From positions 2,170,001-2,234,000 of the forward strand of contig NZ_CP015243.1 of the NCBI RefSeq assembly GCF_001648175.1: a stretch of 64,000 bases of DNA. The letters are read 5' to 3'. Within the stretch, counting starts at the first letter, position 1. Each line of letters begins with the position of its first letter. Under the pieces are notes generated by a model. The model was not told the origin of the DNA. It saw nothing but the letters and a program-made list of their open reading frames with translations, and made no database searches. The stretch is from Halotalea alkalilenta (GTDB lineage Bacteria > Pseudomonadota > Gammaproteobacteria > Pseudomonadales > Halomonadaceae). The position numbers were made by a program, and so were the translations under genes. Shown here piece after piece: positions 1 through 9,136 of this stretch.

Positions 1-1
1 C

Positions 2-874
2 ACCGGGGCTTTGCTGCATGGCGCGCCGCGCGAGCGTTTCATTGGGTTCGATGAGCTCGAGCAGCCTTTGGCGTTGCAGCTGGGAGGGAGCGATCCTGGA
101 GCGCTGGCGGAGTGCGCGGCGATCGCTGAGCAGTGGGGCTTCGACGAGGTCAATCTCAACGTCGGCTGTCCGAGTGATCGGGTGCAGAACAATATGATCG
201 GGGCCTGCTTGATGGCGCACCCCGGGTTGGTGGCTGACTGCGTGAGGCGGATGCGCGACGCGGTGGGCATACCGGTGACGGTCAAGTGCCGGATCGGTAT
301 CGACGATCAGGATGCGGAGGAGGACTTCGATCGGTTCGTCGACACGGTGGCCGACCTGGGGGGGTGCGAGACGTTCATCGTCCATGCGCGCAAGGCTTGG
401 CTCCAGGGGCTGTCGCCGAAGGAGAACCGCGAGGTGCCGCCGCTGGACTATGCGAGGGTGCATCGGCTCAAGGCGCGTCGCCCGGAGCTTTGGGTCGCGA
501 TCAATGGGGGACTCAAGAGCCTCGAGGCTTGCGTCGAGCAGTTGGCGCCGCTTGACGGGGTGATGGTCGGGCGCGAGGCCTACCAGAATCCTTATCTGCT
601 CGCAGAGGTGGACCAGCGGCTGTTCGGTGCCGAGCGCCCGGTGGTGAGCCGTGCCGAGGCGCTGCTGGCGTTTCGTCCCTACATGGTCGCGCGACTCGAG
701 CAGGGCGCTCGGCTCAATCACCTCACCCGTCATCTGCTCGGGCTGTTCCAGGAGCAGCGTGGTGGGCGGCGATTCCGTCGTCATCTTTCGGAGAACGCTC
801 ATCGACCGGAAGCTGGGATCGAGGTGCTTGACCAGGCGCTGGCGATGGTGGAGGCCGTGCCTGCTTCAGCGTGA
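2..874 (+). CDS. dusA: tRNA-dihydrouridine(20/20a) synthase DusA, 5'-truncated by window edge
   Basis: FMN-dependent enzyme that reduces U20/U20a in the D-loop of tRNAs. The reading frame is open from base 2, with residues TGALLHG before the first possible inner start, so the true start lies upstream of the window. The family signature NVGCPSDRVQ is followed by GACLM, which contains the catalytic cysteine. VKCRIGID, FIVHAR and the FMN-phosphate loop motif INGG follow, then GVMVGREAYQNPY, all in the order expected for DusA. The C-terminus (HLLGLFQEQ, then a basic helix) matches the tRNA-binding domain. Only about 45 N-terminal residues seem to be missing. The gene stands alone here, with a short stem and T-run over its stop. 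Confidence 0.93.
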   Translation, partial: TGALLHGAPRERFIGFDELEQPLALQLGGSDPGALAECAAIAEQWGFDEVNLNVGCPSDRVQNNMIGACLMAHPGLVADCVRRMRDAVGIPVTVKCRIGIDDQDAEEDFDRFVDTVADLGGCETFIVHARKAWLQGLSPKENREVPPLDYARVHRLKARRPELWVAINGGLKSLEACVEQLAPLDGVMVGREAYQNPYLLAEVDQRLFGAERPVVSRAEALLAFRPYMVARLEQGARLNHLTRHLLGLFQEQRGGRRFRRHLSENAHRPEAGIEVLDQALAMVEAVPASA

Positions 875-892
875 CCCGCTGGTAATTTTTTT
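867..892 (+). terminator. weak candidate terminator over the dusA stop
   Basis: CAGCG and CGCTG can pair across a five-base loop that includes the stop codon, and a run of seven T follows after GTAA. The stem is only five base pairs, so this is tentative. Confidence 0.35.
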
Positions 893-1184
893 CTCCCAAC
901 CGTAAGCAAGTTCGCGATTGGCATTAAATGGATGCAATTGACGGATTTTGCCGGTTTTTCACCCCCAGATTGCGCGATTCATCGTGTTAGGCTTTGGGCT
1001 GGCATGACCGGTGTGGACTTTAGTCGCCGGTCGGCTCGGCTGCCCCGCAGCGGCTGCTTGCCGGTTCGCGAGCAACGGGGTCTTAGCCGTGCCATGCCCA
1101 ATGACCCATCGCCCTCGCGCCGAATCTTTCCACTACCCGAGAAGGTGGTTGGGTCTCCTTTCGCATGATCAGAGGGAGGTCTGG
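893..1184. other. intergenic region, no gene recognised
   Basis: A relatively AT-rich stretch follows dusA and then GC-rich sequence leads to the next gene. The open frame of the acyltransferase extends upstream to about 1011, but the predicted residues there (Cys/Arg/Pro-rich) do not resemble the family. The region therefore looks like leader and promoter DNA. No convincing -35/-10 pair was picked out. Confidence 0.4.
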
Positions 1185-2258
1185 ATGTCGCCGGATTCGA
1201 GCCTGCTCGCCCGGATGTCGTCGCCGGCGCAGAGAAGAACGAAGATCGACACGCTGCGGGGACTCGCCTGCCTGCTGCTGGTGTTCTATCACGCGGTCGA
1301 CGGCTATACCCGTGCGTCGCTTTTGAAAGAAGGCTCGCTCCTGGTCAGCTTCGGAGACTCCTTCACCTACCTGCGCATGCCGCTGTTCACCTTTCTTTCC
1401 GGCTATGTCTATGCGCTGAAACCGGTCCAGACGGCGATGCTGGTTCGTTTCGCCCAGGGCAAGCTGCGCCGCCTCGGGCTGCCTCTGCTGTTCGTCGGCC
1501 TGCCGCTCGCCCTGCTGCAGGTCTATCTCGGCAGCGAGGGTGAACATAGCCTGATTGACGCGCTGTGGTCCCCGCTCTATCCGATCACCGTGCTTTGGTA
1601 TCTCGATGCGCTGCTGCTGATATTCCTGCTCGTCGCCGTGCTGGAACTGGGGGGGCTTTTGAGAACGCCGCTGCACTTGGGCGGCTGCCTGGCCGTGGCG
1701 CTGGTGGCGACGCTCTGGTCGGGGGATGGCTCTGGGCTGCTTGCGATCAGCGGTGCGCTCTATCTGCTGCCGTTTTTTCTTCTCGGCGTCTGGGCACAGC
1801 GCTTCGCGGTGCGCCCTTCGCGCTCTACCCGCCGTGTGGCGGTCGCAAGCCTGTGGCTGATCGTGCCGCTATGCGGCCTGCCGGTGCTGTTGCTCGACCG
1901 TGACACGCTGCTGGAGAGTAAGACCTTGCCGTGGGCGATCGGACTCTCCGCGGCAAGCTGCCTGGCGCTCTACTTCCTCGACTGGCGAAACATGACGCTG
2001 GCCCGCTTGGGCGCGTATTCCTACGCCGTGTTCCTGTTCCATACCCTGTTCATCTCCGGCTCGCGGATCGTGATGAAGCAGCTGCAGCTCGACGACTACA
2101 TCGCTAGCGAATGGCTGCTGGCGATGAGTTTCGCCTGCGGCCTGGTCGGGCCGATCCTGCTGCAGCGCCTGGTCAGGCATTGGCGCCTGGTCCACATGGT
2201 GCTGCTCGGCAGCGCTGCCTCGCCGCGGCGGGAGAGGGGCGAGGTATCGCGGGCCTGA
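1185..2258 (+). CDS. acyltransferase 3 family membrane protein
   Basis: Integral membrane acyltransferase of the OafA/WecH/NodX type, which transfers acetyl, succinyl or similar groups to sugars or other envelope molecules. The start at MSPDSS is chosen because AGGGAGGT sits just upstream; the protein is then 357 residues. Near the N-terminus is the typical KIDTLRGLACLLLVFYHAV block, whose Arg and His are the conserved catalytic-region residues. About ten hydrophobic segments follow through the rest. The C-terminus is short and basic. It is followed 18 bp later by the convergent end of deoD, so it is probably monocistronic. The acceptor is not predictable from sequence; neighbours give no polysaccharide context. 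Confidence 0.8.
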   Translation: MSPDSSLLARMSSPAQRRTKIDTLRGLACLLLVFYHAVDGYTRASLLKEGSLLVSFGDSFTYLRMPLFTFLSGYVYALKPVQTAMLVRFAQGKLRRLGLPLLFVGLPLALLQVYLGSEGEHSLIDALWSPLYPITVLWYLDALLLIFLLVAVLELGGLLRTPLHLGGCLAVALVATLWSGDGSGLLAISGALYLLPFFLLGVWAQRFAVRPSRSTRRVAVASLWLIVPLCGLPVLLLDRDTLLESKTLPWAIGLSAASCLALYFLDWRNMTLARLGAYSYAVFLFHTLFISGSRIVMKQLQLDDYIASEWLLAMSFACGLVGPILLQRLVRHWRLVHMVLLGSAASPRRERGEVSRA

Positions 2259-2276
2259 GCGTTAGTTTCCCTACCA

Positions 2277-3005
2277 TCACCCTGGATGACGGAGATCGTC
2301 GCGCAGTATTGCATCGAGGGCGATGTCGATCATCGCGGTGAAGCTACGCTCGCGCTCCTCGGCGCTGGTGGCTTCACCGCGCTTGATGTGGTCGGATACC
2401 GTGCAGATGGTCATCGCTCGGGCGCCGAACTCGGCGGCGAGTCCATAGAGACCGGCGGCTTCCATCTCGACCCCGACGATGTTGAAGCGTGCCATGGTGT
2501 CGAACAGCGCGGGCTCGGGGCTGTAGAACAGGTCGGCGGAGAACAGGTTGCCGACCTTGACCTCGGTGCCGCGCGCCTCGGCGGCCTCCACCGCCGCGCG
2601 AACCAGATCGAAGTCGGCGATGGCGGCGAAGTCGTGGCCGTGGAAGCGGCTGCGATTGACCTTGGAGTCGGTGCAGGCGCCGGCGCCGATGACGATGTCG
2701 CGCAGCCCGATCGAGGGGTCGACCGCGCCACACGAGCCGACCCGAATGATGCGCTTCACTCCATATTCGCGAATCAGTTCGGTGGCATAGATCGAGCTCG
2801 ATGGAATACCCATCCCCGAACCCATCACCGAGACGCGGCGGCCCTTGTATTCGCCGGTATAGCCGAGCATGCCGCGAACCTGGTTGACCAGTTCGGGGGC
2901 CTCGAGGAAGGTTTCGGCGATGTACTTGGCGCGCAGCGGGTCGCCTGGGAGCAGGACGACATCGGCGAATGCGCCGGGCGCGGCCTCGATATGGGGCGTC
3001 GGCAT
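2277..3005 (-). CDS. deoD: purine-nucleoside phosphorylase DeoD
   Basis: Cytosolic hexameric phosphorylase that splits purine (deoxy)ribonucleosides with phosphate into base and (deoxy)ribose-1-phosphate. Start at MPTPHIEA with AAGGAG upstream, giving 242 residues, close to the E. coli enzyme. Visible motifs: [17 protein letters not shown] (phosphate loop), [28 protein letters not shown] (phosphate-binding Arg), DSKVNR and [11 protein letters not shown] (ribose-binding Glu), then the catalytic Asp in VSDH. Unlike several of its operon partners, it looks like the enteric type. It is the last gene of the minus-strand deo cluster, about 45 bp after deoA. Confidence 0.95.
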   Translation of the reverse strand: MPTPHIEAAPGAFADVVLLPGDPLRAKYIAETFLEAPELVNQVRGMLGYTGEYKGRRVSVMGSGMGIPSSSIYATELIREYGVKRIIRVGSCGAVDPSIGLRDIVIGAGACTDSKVNRSRFHGHDFAAIADFDLVRAAVEAAEARGTEVKVGNLFSADLFYSPEPALFDTMARFNIVGVEMEAAGLYGLAAEFGARAMTICTVSDHIKRGEATSAEERERSFTAMIDIALDAILRDDLRHPG

Positions 3006-3049
3006 GGAAAGAACTCCTTGCGGTGCGGGCACTCGGCCCGCGGATGGAA

Positions 3050-4351
3050 TCAGGCGCTGACCAGTTCGTGGATCAATACCGGCGGTTCGGCGTGTTCGCT
3101 GATCACTACCGCGCGGCCGACCAGCTCGAGCACCTCGTCGAGATCGTCCTGGTTGGCGTGCAGCACCAGCAGCGGGTCGCCTGCGCGGACCCGGTCGCCG
3201 ACCTTGGCGTTGAGCACCATGCCGGTGGCGAGATCGATCGTCGAGGTCTTGGTCTCGCGACCTGCGCCGAGTTTCATTACCGCCGTGCCGAGCAGCGCGG
3301 CATCGAGCCGGGCAACGACGCCGTCGCGCGGCACCTCGACCGTCACCTGGCGGCGCGCCCGGGGCAGCCGCTCGGGATGGTCGATCAGCGAGGCGTCGCC
3401 GCCCTGGTTCGCGACGAAGCGCCTGAAGGTCTCGATCGCGCGGCCGTCGGCCATCGCCGCCTCGAGCAGGGCGCGGGCTTCATCGAGATCAGCTGCGCGC
3501 CCTGCGAGTACCACCATTTGGGCGCCGAGCGTCAGGCACAGCTCGTGCAGGTCAGCGGGGCCTTCGCCGCGCAGGGTCTGGATCGCTTCCTCGACCTCCA
3601 GGGCATTGCCGATCGCGCGGCCGAGCGGCTGGCTCATATCGGAGATCACCGCCATGGTCCGCCGGCCGACCTGATTGCCGATCCGCACCATCGCCTCGGC
3701 GAGGTGTCGGGCGTCGTCGACGCTCTTCATGAAGGCACCTTCGCCGCACTTGACGTCGAGCACGATCGCATCCGCGCCGGCGGCGATCTTCTTGCTCATG
3801 ATCGAGCTCGCGATCAGCGGGATCGAATCCACCGTCGCGGTGACGTCGCGCAGCGCATAGAGCTTCTTGTCCGCAGGCGTCAGGTCGCCGCTCTGGCCGA
3901 TCACCGCAAGCCGATGGCGATTGACCTGGTCGATGAAGTCGGCGCTCGAGAGCTCGACATTGAACCCGGCGATCGATTCGAGCTTGTCGATGGTGCCGCC
4001 GGTGTGGCCGAGGCCGCGTCCGGACATCTTCGCCACCGGTACGCCCAGCGCGGCGACCAGCGGGCCTAGCACCAGCGTAGTGGTATCGCCGACGCCGCCG
4101 GTGGAGTGCTTGTCGACCTTGATGCCTTCTATTTCGCTGAGGTCGAGGGTGTCGCCCGAGTTGGCCATCGCCAGGGTAAGGTCGGCCCGTTCACGATCAT
4201 CCATGTCGCGAAAGTAGATCGCCATCGCCAGTGCCGCGGCCTGGTAATCGGGGATTTCGTCGCGGCTGTAGCCATTGACGAAGAATTCGATCTCCTCGCG
4301 CGACAGCGACTCGCCGTTTCTCTTCTTCTCGATGATGTCGACCATTCGCAT
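3050..4351 (-). CDS. deoA: thymidine / pyrimidine-nucleoside phosphorylase
   Basis: Converts thymidine, and possibly uridine and deoxyuridine, plus phosphate to base and (deoxy)ribose-1-phosphate. The 433-residue protein opens with [20 protein letters not shown], and the phosphorylase signature [20 protein letters not shown] is intact. KHSTGGVGD is the phosphate-binding stretch, and the C-terminal alpha/beta domain (LDAALLG to VLHANQDD) is complete. The N-terminus and central motifs resemble Bacillus-type Pdp more than E. coli DeoA, so it may act on both uridine and thymidine. It lies between deoB and deoD with short gaps, consistent with one transcript. The DeoA-versus-Pdp choice is a judgement from remembered sequences. 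Confidence 0.92.
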   Translation of the reverse strand: MRMVDIIEKKRNGESLSREEIEFFVNGYSRDEIPDYQAAALAMAIYFRDMDDRERADLTLAMANSGDTLDLSEIEGIKVDKHSTGGVGDTTTLVLGPLVAALGVPVAKMSGRGLGHTGGTIDKLESIAGFNVELSSADFIDQVNRHRLAVIGQSGDLTPADKKLYALRDVTATVDSIPLIASSIMSKKIAAGADAIVLDVKCGEGAFMKSVDDARHLAEAMVRIGNQVGRRTMAVISDMSQPLGRAIGNALEVEEAIQTLRGEGPADLHELCLTLGAQMVVLAGRAADLDEARALLEAAMADGRAIETFRRFVANQGGDASLIDHPERLPRARRQVTVEVPRDGVVARLDAALLGTAVMKLGAGRETKTSTIDLATGMVLNAKVGDRVRAGDPLLVLHANQDDLDEVLELVGRAVVISEHAEPPVLIHELVSA

Positions 4352-4372
4352 CGGCTTTCTCCTGGGAATAAT

Positions 4373-5572
4373 TCAGTTGAGCTCGACGAGAAAGCTCTCG
4401 CCGTGGTCGGGTGCGGCAACGCCGAAGTTCTCGGCGATGGTGGCACCGACGTCGGCGAAGCTGGTTCGCTCGGGCAGCACGCCACCGCCAGCGAAACGCG
4501 GCGAGCAGGCGATCAGCGGCACCCGTTCACGGGTATGGTCGGTGCCGCGGAAGGTCGGGTCGTTGCCGTGATCGGCGGTGATCAGCAGCAGGTCGTCGGC
4601 CTGCAGGGCCGCGAGCAGCTCGGGCAGCCGGGAGTCGAAGGCCTCGAGTGCGCGGGCATAGCCTCGTGGGTCGCGCCGGTGGCCGTAGATCGCATCGAAG
4701 TCGACCAGGTTGAGAAACGATAGCCCCTCGAATGGCTCGTCGAGGAGCTCCAGCAGGGTATCGATTCCGTGCGCGTTCGACTGGGTGCGCAGGCTCCTGG
4801 AGATGCCTTGGCCATCGAAGATGTCACCGATCTTGCCGATGCCGATGGTGGCGAAGCCGCTGGCCTCGAGCGCATCGAGCACGGTGGGGGCGAATGGCTT
4901 CAGTGCGTAGTCGTGGCGGTTGGCGGTGCGCATGAACTCTCCTGGCCGATGGCCGAGGAACGGGCGGGCGATCACTCGACCGACCCGGCAGTCCGGCGCC
5001 AGGGTGAGCTCGCGCACCTTCGCGCAGATCGCATAGAGCTCATCGATCGGCACCACCTCCTCGTGGGCGGCGATCTGCAGCACCGAGTCCGCCGAGGTAT
5101 AGACGATCAGGGCGCCGGTCTCGATCTGCTCCATCCCAAGCTCGTCGAGCACGTCGGTGCCGCTGGCGGGTTTGTTGCCGATCACCCGGCGGCCACTGAG
5201 CGTCTCGATCCGCTCGATCAGCGTAGGCGGAAAACCCTCGGGGAAGACCTGGAAGGGGGTGTCGATCTTAAGCCCCATCAGCTCCCAGTGCCCGGTCATG
5301 GTGTCCTTGCCCTTTGATGCTTCGATCATCCGGGTGACCCGGCCGGTCGGTGCCGCGGCGGCCGGCACGCCGTCGATCGGCGCAAGTCCATGCGCGGTGC
5401 GGATATTGGAGAGCCCGAGCGCGGCCAAGTGGGGCAGGTGGAAGTCCTCCACGGTAGCGCCGATATGGCCCAGCGTGTCGGCACCGAGATCGCCGAACGC
5501 CGCTGCGTCAGGCGCTTCCCCGATACCCACCGAATCGAGCACGATCAGGTGGATGCGCTTGAATCGCCGCAT
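4373..5572 (-). CDS. deoB: phosphopentomutase DeoB
   Basis: Mn-dependent alkaline-phosphatase-superfamily mutase that converts (deoxy)ribose-1-phosphate to the 5-phosphate, linking the phosphorylases to DeoC. Start at MRRFKRIH, with AAGGAG upstream; the longer frame adds 16 unlikely residues. The protein is then 399 residues, normal for the family. Metal and phosphate motifs are visible: [12 protein letters not shown] (first metal Asp), [10 protein letters not shown] (with the acceptor Thr), [21 protein letters not shown] and [10 protein letters not shown], then HTRERVPL. The overall sequence is close to the Bacillus Drm form. It sits between nupC and deoA in the cluster. Confidence 0.95.
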   Translation of the reverse strand: MRRFKRIHLIVLDSVGIGEAPDAAAFGDLGADTLGHIGATVEDFHLPHLAALGLSNIRTAHGLAPIDGVPAAAAPTGRVTRMIEASKGKDTMTGHWELMGLKIDTPFQVFPEGFPPTLIERIETLSGRRVIGNKPASGTDVLDELGMEQIETGALIVYTSADSVLQIAAHEEVVPIDELYAICAKVRELTLAPDCRVGRVIARPFLGHRPGEFMRTANRHDYALKPFAPTVLDALEASGFATIGIGKIGDIFDGQGISRSLRTQSNAHGIDTLLELLDEPFEGLSFLNLVDFDAIYGHRRDPRGYARALEAFDSRLPELLAALQADDLLLITADHGNDPTFRGTDHTRERVPLIACSPRFAGGGVLPERTSFADVGATIAENFGVAAPDHGESFLVELN

Positions 5573-5616
5573 GTTGATACTCCTTCGGTCGGTGTGGCTG
5601 CTCGGGAGGTTCCCCT

Positions 5617-6795
5617 TCATAGGAACAGACTAGCGATGGTTCCCGACAGCAGGCTGACCAGGGTGGCGCCGTAGAGCAACTTGAGCCCGAAGCGGGCGAC
5701 CTCCGTACCCTGGGGGTCGTTGAGCGCCTTGATCGCGCCGACGATGATACCGATCGACGAGAAGTTGGCGAACGAGACCAGGAAGACGGAGATGATGCCG
5801 ATCGTGCGCGGCCCGAGCTCTGGATACTGGCCGAGCTGGAGCATGGCGACGAACTCGTTGCTCAATAGCTTGGTCGCGATCAGGCTGCCCCCGGCCACCG
5901 ATTCCGCCGGCGGGATGCCGATCAGCATCGCCAGCGGGGCGAACAGATAGCCGATCAGGGTCTGGAAGTCGACCCCGACCAAGGACTCGCAGAGGCCGTT
6001 GATCATCGCGATCAGCGCGACATAGCCGATCAGCATGGCGGCGACGATCACCGCGACCTTGAAGCCATCGAGGATGTATTCACCGAGCATCTCGAAGAAC
6101 GCTTGATTGCGCGGATTCTCGACTTCGAGCAGGTCCTCGTCCGCGGAAACCCGGTAAGGATTGATGATCGACGCGATCATGAAGCCGCCGAACAGGTTGA
6201 GCGCCAGCGCGGTGACCACGTAGCGGGGCTCGATCATTTGCATGTAGGCACCGACGATCGACATCGAGACCGTCGACATCGCCGAGGCGCAGAGGGTGTA
6301 GAGCCGCTGCCTGGGCAGCCGGCCGAGCTGCTTCTTGAGCGAGATGAAGACTTCCGACTGGCCGAGCACCAGTGAAGCGATGCCATTGTACGACTCGAGC
6401 CTGCCCATGCCGTTGAACCAGCTGAGCACCCAGCCGATACCGCGCATCAACAGCGGCAGCACGCCGATGTACTGGAGAATGCCGATCAGCGCGGAGATGA
6501 ATACGATCGGCAGAAGCACTGCGACGAAAAACGAGAACGCGCCTTCATTGACCATGCCACCGAAGACGAACTCGATGCCCTCTCCCGCGAAGCCGAGCAG
6601 CGCTTCGAATCCAGCGGCGAAGCCACCGATCAGCCAGGCGCCGGCAGTGGTATTGAGCAACAGGAAGGCGAGCACCACCTGGGTGAGCAGCATCACCAGC
6701 AAGGGGCGATAGCGAATGCCGCGGCGATCGCTGGAGACGGCCCAGGCGAGCAGGTAGATCACCGCCAGACTGGCGGGAACGAGCAGCAGCTTCAT
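5617..6795 (-). CDS. nupC: NupC-family concentrative nucleoside transporter
   Basis: Inner-membrane symporter that imports nucleosides for the catabolic enzymes encoded around it. It has 392 residues with about 8-10 hydrophobic segments. Family hallmarks are the gate domain [13 protein letters not shown], the long block [20 protein letters not shown] (nucleoside and cation site), [35 protein letters not shown] and SNEFVAM, then [18 protein letters not shown]. The length and central segments match the Bacillus NupC type closely. The ion used (H+ or Na+) cannot be read directly. It lies upstream of deoB and downstream of cdd. Confidence 0.93.
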   Translation of the reverse strand: MKLLLVPASLAVIYLLAWAVSSDRRGIRYRPLLVMLLTQVVLAFLLLNTTAGAWLIGGFAAGFEALLGFAGEGIEFVFGGMVNEGAFSFFVAVLLPIVFISALIGILQYIGVLPLLMRGIGWVLSWFNGMGRLESYNGIASLVLGQSEVFISLKKQLGRLPRQRLYTLCASAMSTVSMSIVGAYMQMIEPRYVVTALALNLFGGFMIASIINPYRVSADEDLLEVENPRNQAFFEMLGEYILDGFKVAVIVAAMLIGYVALIAMINGLCESLVGVDFQTLIGYLFAPLAMLIGIPPAESVAGGSLIATKLLSNEFVAMLQLGQYPELGPRTIGIISVFLVSFANFSSIGIIVGAIKALNDPQGTEVARFGLKLLYGATLVSLLSGTIASLFL

Positions 6796-6860
6796 CGGTG
6801 TGGCTCCACATGAAGGCCCGGCGGCCTCGTGATTATGATTGTTCGTGGGATGCGAGCGGC

Positions 6861-7274
6861 TCAGTCTTCGTGCATGTCGCGGGCGCGGAAGGCGCCGGGC
6901 AGCAGTTCATCGATGCTGCATTCGCACACTTGTCCGCCGAGGTTGGCGAGCAGGATGCGGGTATGCTCGTCGCAGAACTCGGCGAGCACCTGGCGGCAGG
7001 CGCCACAGGGCGAGACTGGCTCGAGGGTGTCTGCGACCACCGCGATCGCCTTGAACCGGCGCTGGCCGGAGGAGACCGCCTTGAACACCGCGGTTCGCTC
7101 GGCGCAGTTGGTCAGTCCGTAGGAGGCGTTCTCGATGTTGCAGCCGAGGAAGACCTCACCGTCCTCGCTGAGAATCGCTGCACCCACCGCGAAGGAGGAG
7201 TAGGGCATGTAGGCCTGTCGGCGGGCCTCGATCGCCTGCGTGACGAGTGCCTGGACCTGATCGTCGTCGAGCAT
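6861..7274 (-). CDS. cdd: cytidine deaminase
   Basis: Zinc enzyme that deaminates cytidine and deoxycytidine to uridine and deoxyuridine, feeding the pyrimidine phosphorylase. It is 137 residues, the short homotetrameric form rather than the about 294-residue E. coli dimeric form. Zinc and catalytic residues are C57 and E59 in NCAERTA and C90/C93 in PCGACRQ. The substrate loop FAVGAAI and GCNIENASYG are present. The position between deoC and nupC fits the salvage role. Confidence 0.95.
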   Translation of the reverse strand: MLDDDQVQALVTQAIEARRQAYMPYSSFAVGAAILSEDGEVFLGCNIENASYGLTNCAERTAVFKAVSSGQRRFKAIAVVADTLEPVSPCGACRQVLAEFCDEHTRILLANLGGQVCECSIDELLPGAFRARDMHED

Positions 7275-7294
7275 CGGGTGAATCTCCTGGAAGG

Positions 7295-7957
7295 TCAGTA
7301 GTTGGTTTCGCCGCGTTCGCCCCGGGCTATCGATACCCCTGCGCTGGTACCGAGGCGGCTGGCGCCGGCGTCGACCATGCGCTGTGCATCCTCGCGCGAG
7401 CGGATGCCGCCTGAAGCCTTGACCTCCATGCCGGGGGGAATCGCTTCGCCCATCAGGGCGACATCCTCGACGGTGGCACCGCCCGAGGCGAAACCGGTCG
7501 AGGTCTTGACGAACCGAGCACCGGCCCGCGAGGCGATCGCGCAGGCACGGCGCTTTTGTTCATCATCGAGCAGTGCGGTCTCGATGATTACCTTCACCAA
7601 AGCTTCGCCCGCCGCCTCGACCACCGCGCGCACGTCCGCCTCGACCAGCAGATCATCGCCGCTCTTCAGCGCGCCGATGTTGATCACCATATCGATCTCA
7701 TCCGCGCCGTGGGAGACGGCCTCCCGGGTTTCGAATGCCTTGGTCGCGGTGGTGGTGGCGCCGAGCGGGAATCCCACCACGGTGCACACCCGTACTTCGA
7801 CATCCGCCAGCCGTTCGGCGCAGGTCGCCACCCAGTAGGGATTGACGCAGACCGAAGCGAACCCATGCTCCCGGGCTTCCTCGATCAGGGCGAGGATCTC
7901 CCCGCGGGTCGCGTCAGCGCGCAGCAGGGTGTGATCGATCAGGCGGGTGAGGGACAT
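7295..7957 (-). CDS. deoC: deoxyribose-phosphate aldolase
   Basis: Class I aldolase that cleaves 2-deoxyribose-5-phosphate to glyceraldehyde-3-phosphate and acetaldehyde, the exit step of deoxynucleoside catabolism. It has 220 residues, the short (Bacillus/archaeal) form. Visible motifs: [12 protein letters not shown] at the N-terminus, [34 protein letters not shown], and FVKTSTGF carrying the Schiff-base Lys. [13 protein letters not shown] and RLGTSAGV follow near the phosphate site. It is the first structural gene after the promoter and palindromes found upstream. Confidence 0.96.
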   Translation of the reverse strand: MSLTRLIDHTLLRADATRGEILALIEEAREHGFASVCVNPYWVATCAERLADVEVRVCTVVGFPLGATTTATKAFETREAVSHGADEIDMVINIGALKSGDDLLVEADVRAVVEAAGEALVKVIIETALLDDEQKRRACAIASRAGARFVKTSTGFASGGATVEDVALMGEAIPPGMEVKASGGIRSREDAQRMVDAGASRLGTSAGVSIARGERGETNY

Positions 7958-7992
7958 GGCGGTCTCGTAGCAAGGGAAGTGTCTGCGCGATG

Positions 7993-8021
7993 TGATAGCA
8001 TGAACCTGATCAGGTGTAAAA
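7993..8021 (-). promoter_or_regulatory. sigma70-type promoter for the deoC operon
   Basis: Read on the minus strand, TTTACA (8021-8016) is followed after 17 bp by TATCAC (7998-7993), preceded by TG one base away as in an extended -10. The predicted start point is near 7986, about 30 bp before the deoC ATG. This allows the structural genes to be transcribed separately from deoR. Confidence 0.6.
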
Positions 8022-8044
8022 CAGGATGTGAAATTTATTTCACC
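8005..8044 (-). promoter_or_regulatory. candidate DeoR operator (two palindromes)
   Basis: A perfect inverted repeat GTGAAAT-TT-ATTTCAC occupies 8029-8044, which is about -43 to -58 relative to the predicted deoC start point. A second perfect 12-bp palindrome ACCTGATCAGGT (8005-8016) lies between the -35 and -10 elements. One site upstream of the promoter and one inside it is how I recall the Bacillus DeoR operator region. DeoR is encoded immediately upstream, so DeoR is the natural candidate; binding is inferred. Confidence 0.5.
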
Positions 8045-8050
8045 AATGGA

Positions 8051-9001
8051 TCAGACATGGTCGAGCAGTGCCCGTGCGGTGTATTGATCGGTGATCAAAA
8101 CGTTTGCGTAGCCGCCGCGCAGTGCCGCGTGGATGGCATCCAGGCGCTCCGCGCCCCCGGCCACCAGCACCGAGCTCTCCTTGGTCTTGAGCTCCTCGAG
8201 TCGGATGCCGACGGTGCGCGCGTCGAGGTCGGGGCTGACGATGCGCCCCTCGGCGTCGATCACCCGCGAGCAGATGTCGCCGACGCCGCGCGCGAGCAGC
8301 CCGGCGATCTCGCCCTGGTCGAAGTAGCCGAGTTGGAACAGCAGGGCTTGCGGGCTGACCACGCCGACGGTGAATACGGCGATGTTGGCGCGGCGGCCCA
8401 GCTCGATGATTCGACGCACGTGGGGATCCTCCTCGGCCATTCGCTTGACCGGTTGGCAGGCGAAGATCACCGGTAGCGGCAGGTAGTGGGGCACGGTGTG
8501 GAAGGCGTCGGCGAAGCGGTGGGCGATTTCGAAAGCGTGGGTGTCGACCTCCGAGTGGCTTATCCCGCCCTTGAGCTGGACCACCTCGACGTTCTTGATC
8601 GGCTTGGCGGCGAGTCGTCGCGCCACCGCGTACATCGTGGTGCCCCAGGTGACGCCGATGATGTCGCCGTCCTTGACGTTGTCATGGATCCACTCCGCCG
8701 CGGTCTCGCTGAGATGGCGCTGGATCTCCTCGTATTGATCGAGCGGCGAATGGCACAGCCGTGCCTCTTTGAGGCCAAAGTGTTCGACCAGGCGTGCGGC
8801 CAGCTCGTCCAGGGTATCGCGCGGGTCATGGATCTCGATGCGCACATAGCCCTGCTGCTTGGCATGCTGGAGCAGGCGAGAGACGGTGGGGCGGGAGAGG
8901 CCGAGGCGATTGGCGATCTGCTGCTGGCTGTAGTCGGCTTGGTAGTAGAGGCGGGCGGCTTCGATGCTCAGTGCTTGCTTGTCGTCGCTGATCTTGGACA
9001 C
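8051..9001 (-). CDS. deoR: deoxyribonucleoside regulator DeoR (SorC family)
   Basis: Transcription factor with an N-terminal helix-turn-helix (YSQQQIANRLGLSRPTVSRL) and a SorC-type sugar-phosphate-binding domain with motifs GVTWGTTMYAVARRL and VEVVQLKGGISHS, then FTVGVVSPQALLFQLGYF and VGDICSR, and a C-terminal VLITDQYTARALL. It is strikingly like Bacillus subtilis DeoR and unlike the unrelated E. coli DeoR. The start is taken at the GTG giving VSKISDDKQALSIEAARLYY, which aligns with the Bacillus start; the longer frame opens with TTG. No strong ribosome site is visible. The likely inducer is deoxyribose-5-phosphate, by family knowledge. Confidence 0.88.
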   Translation of the reverse strand: MSKISDDKQALSIEAARLYYQADYSQQQIANRLGLSRPTVSRLLQHAKQQGYVRIEIHDPRDTLDELAARLVEHFGLKEARLCHSPLDQYEEIQRHLSETAAEWIHDNVKDGDIIGVTWGTTMYAVARRLAAKPIKNVEVVQLKGGISHSEVDTHAFEIAHRFADAFHTVPHYLPLPVIFACQPVKRMAEEDPHVRRIIELGRRANIAVFTVGVVSPQALLFQLGYFDQGEIAGLLARGVGDICSRVIDAEGRIVSPDLDARTVGIRLEELKTKESSVLVAGGAERLDAIHAALRGGYANVLITDQYTARALLDHV

Positions 9002-9072
9002 GTGAGGGCACTCGATTCGGGAAGGAGGCGTGTGGCGCCGAGTGGAGCAGTGTAAGCAAAAAAGGAGCAACG

Positions 9073-9100
9073 AAAAAACGCGAAGCCGAGGCTTCGCGTT
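9073..9100 (-). terminator. rho-independent terminator after the OMP gene
   Basis: On the minus strand an 8-bp stem CGCGAAGC/GCTTCGCG with a four-base loop is followed by six T. It lies about 37 bp beyond the stop of the outer-membrane protein gene and upstream of deoR, separating the two units. Confidence 0.8.
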
Positions 9101-9136
9101 CGTTGGTAGCGGTCGGATGGCTCAGGCCATCTGGAA

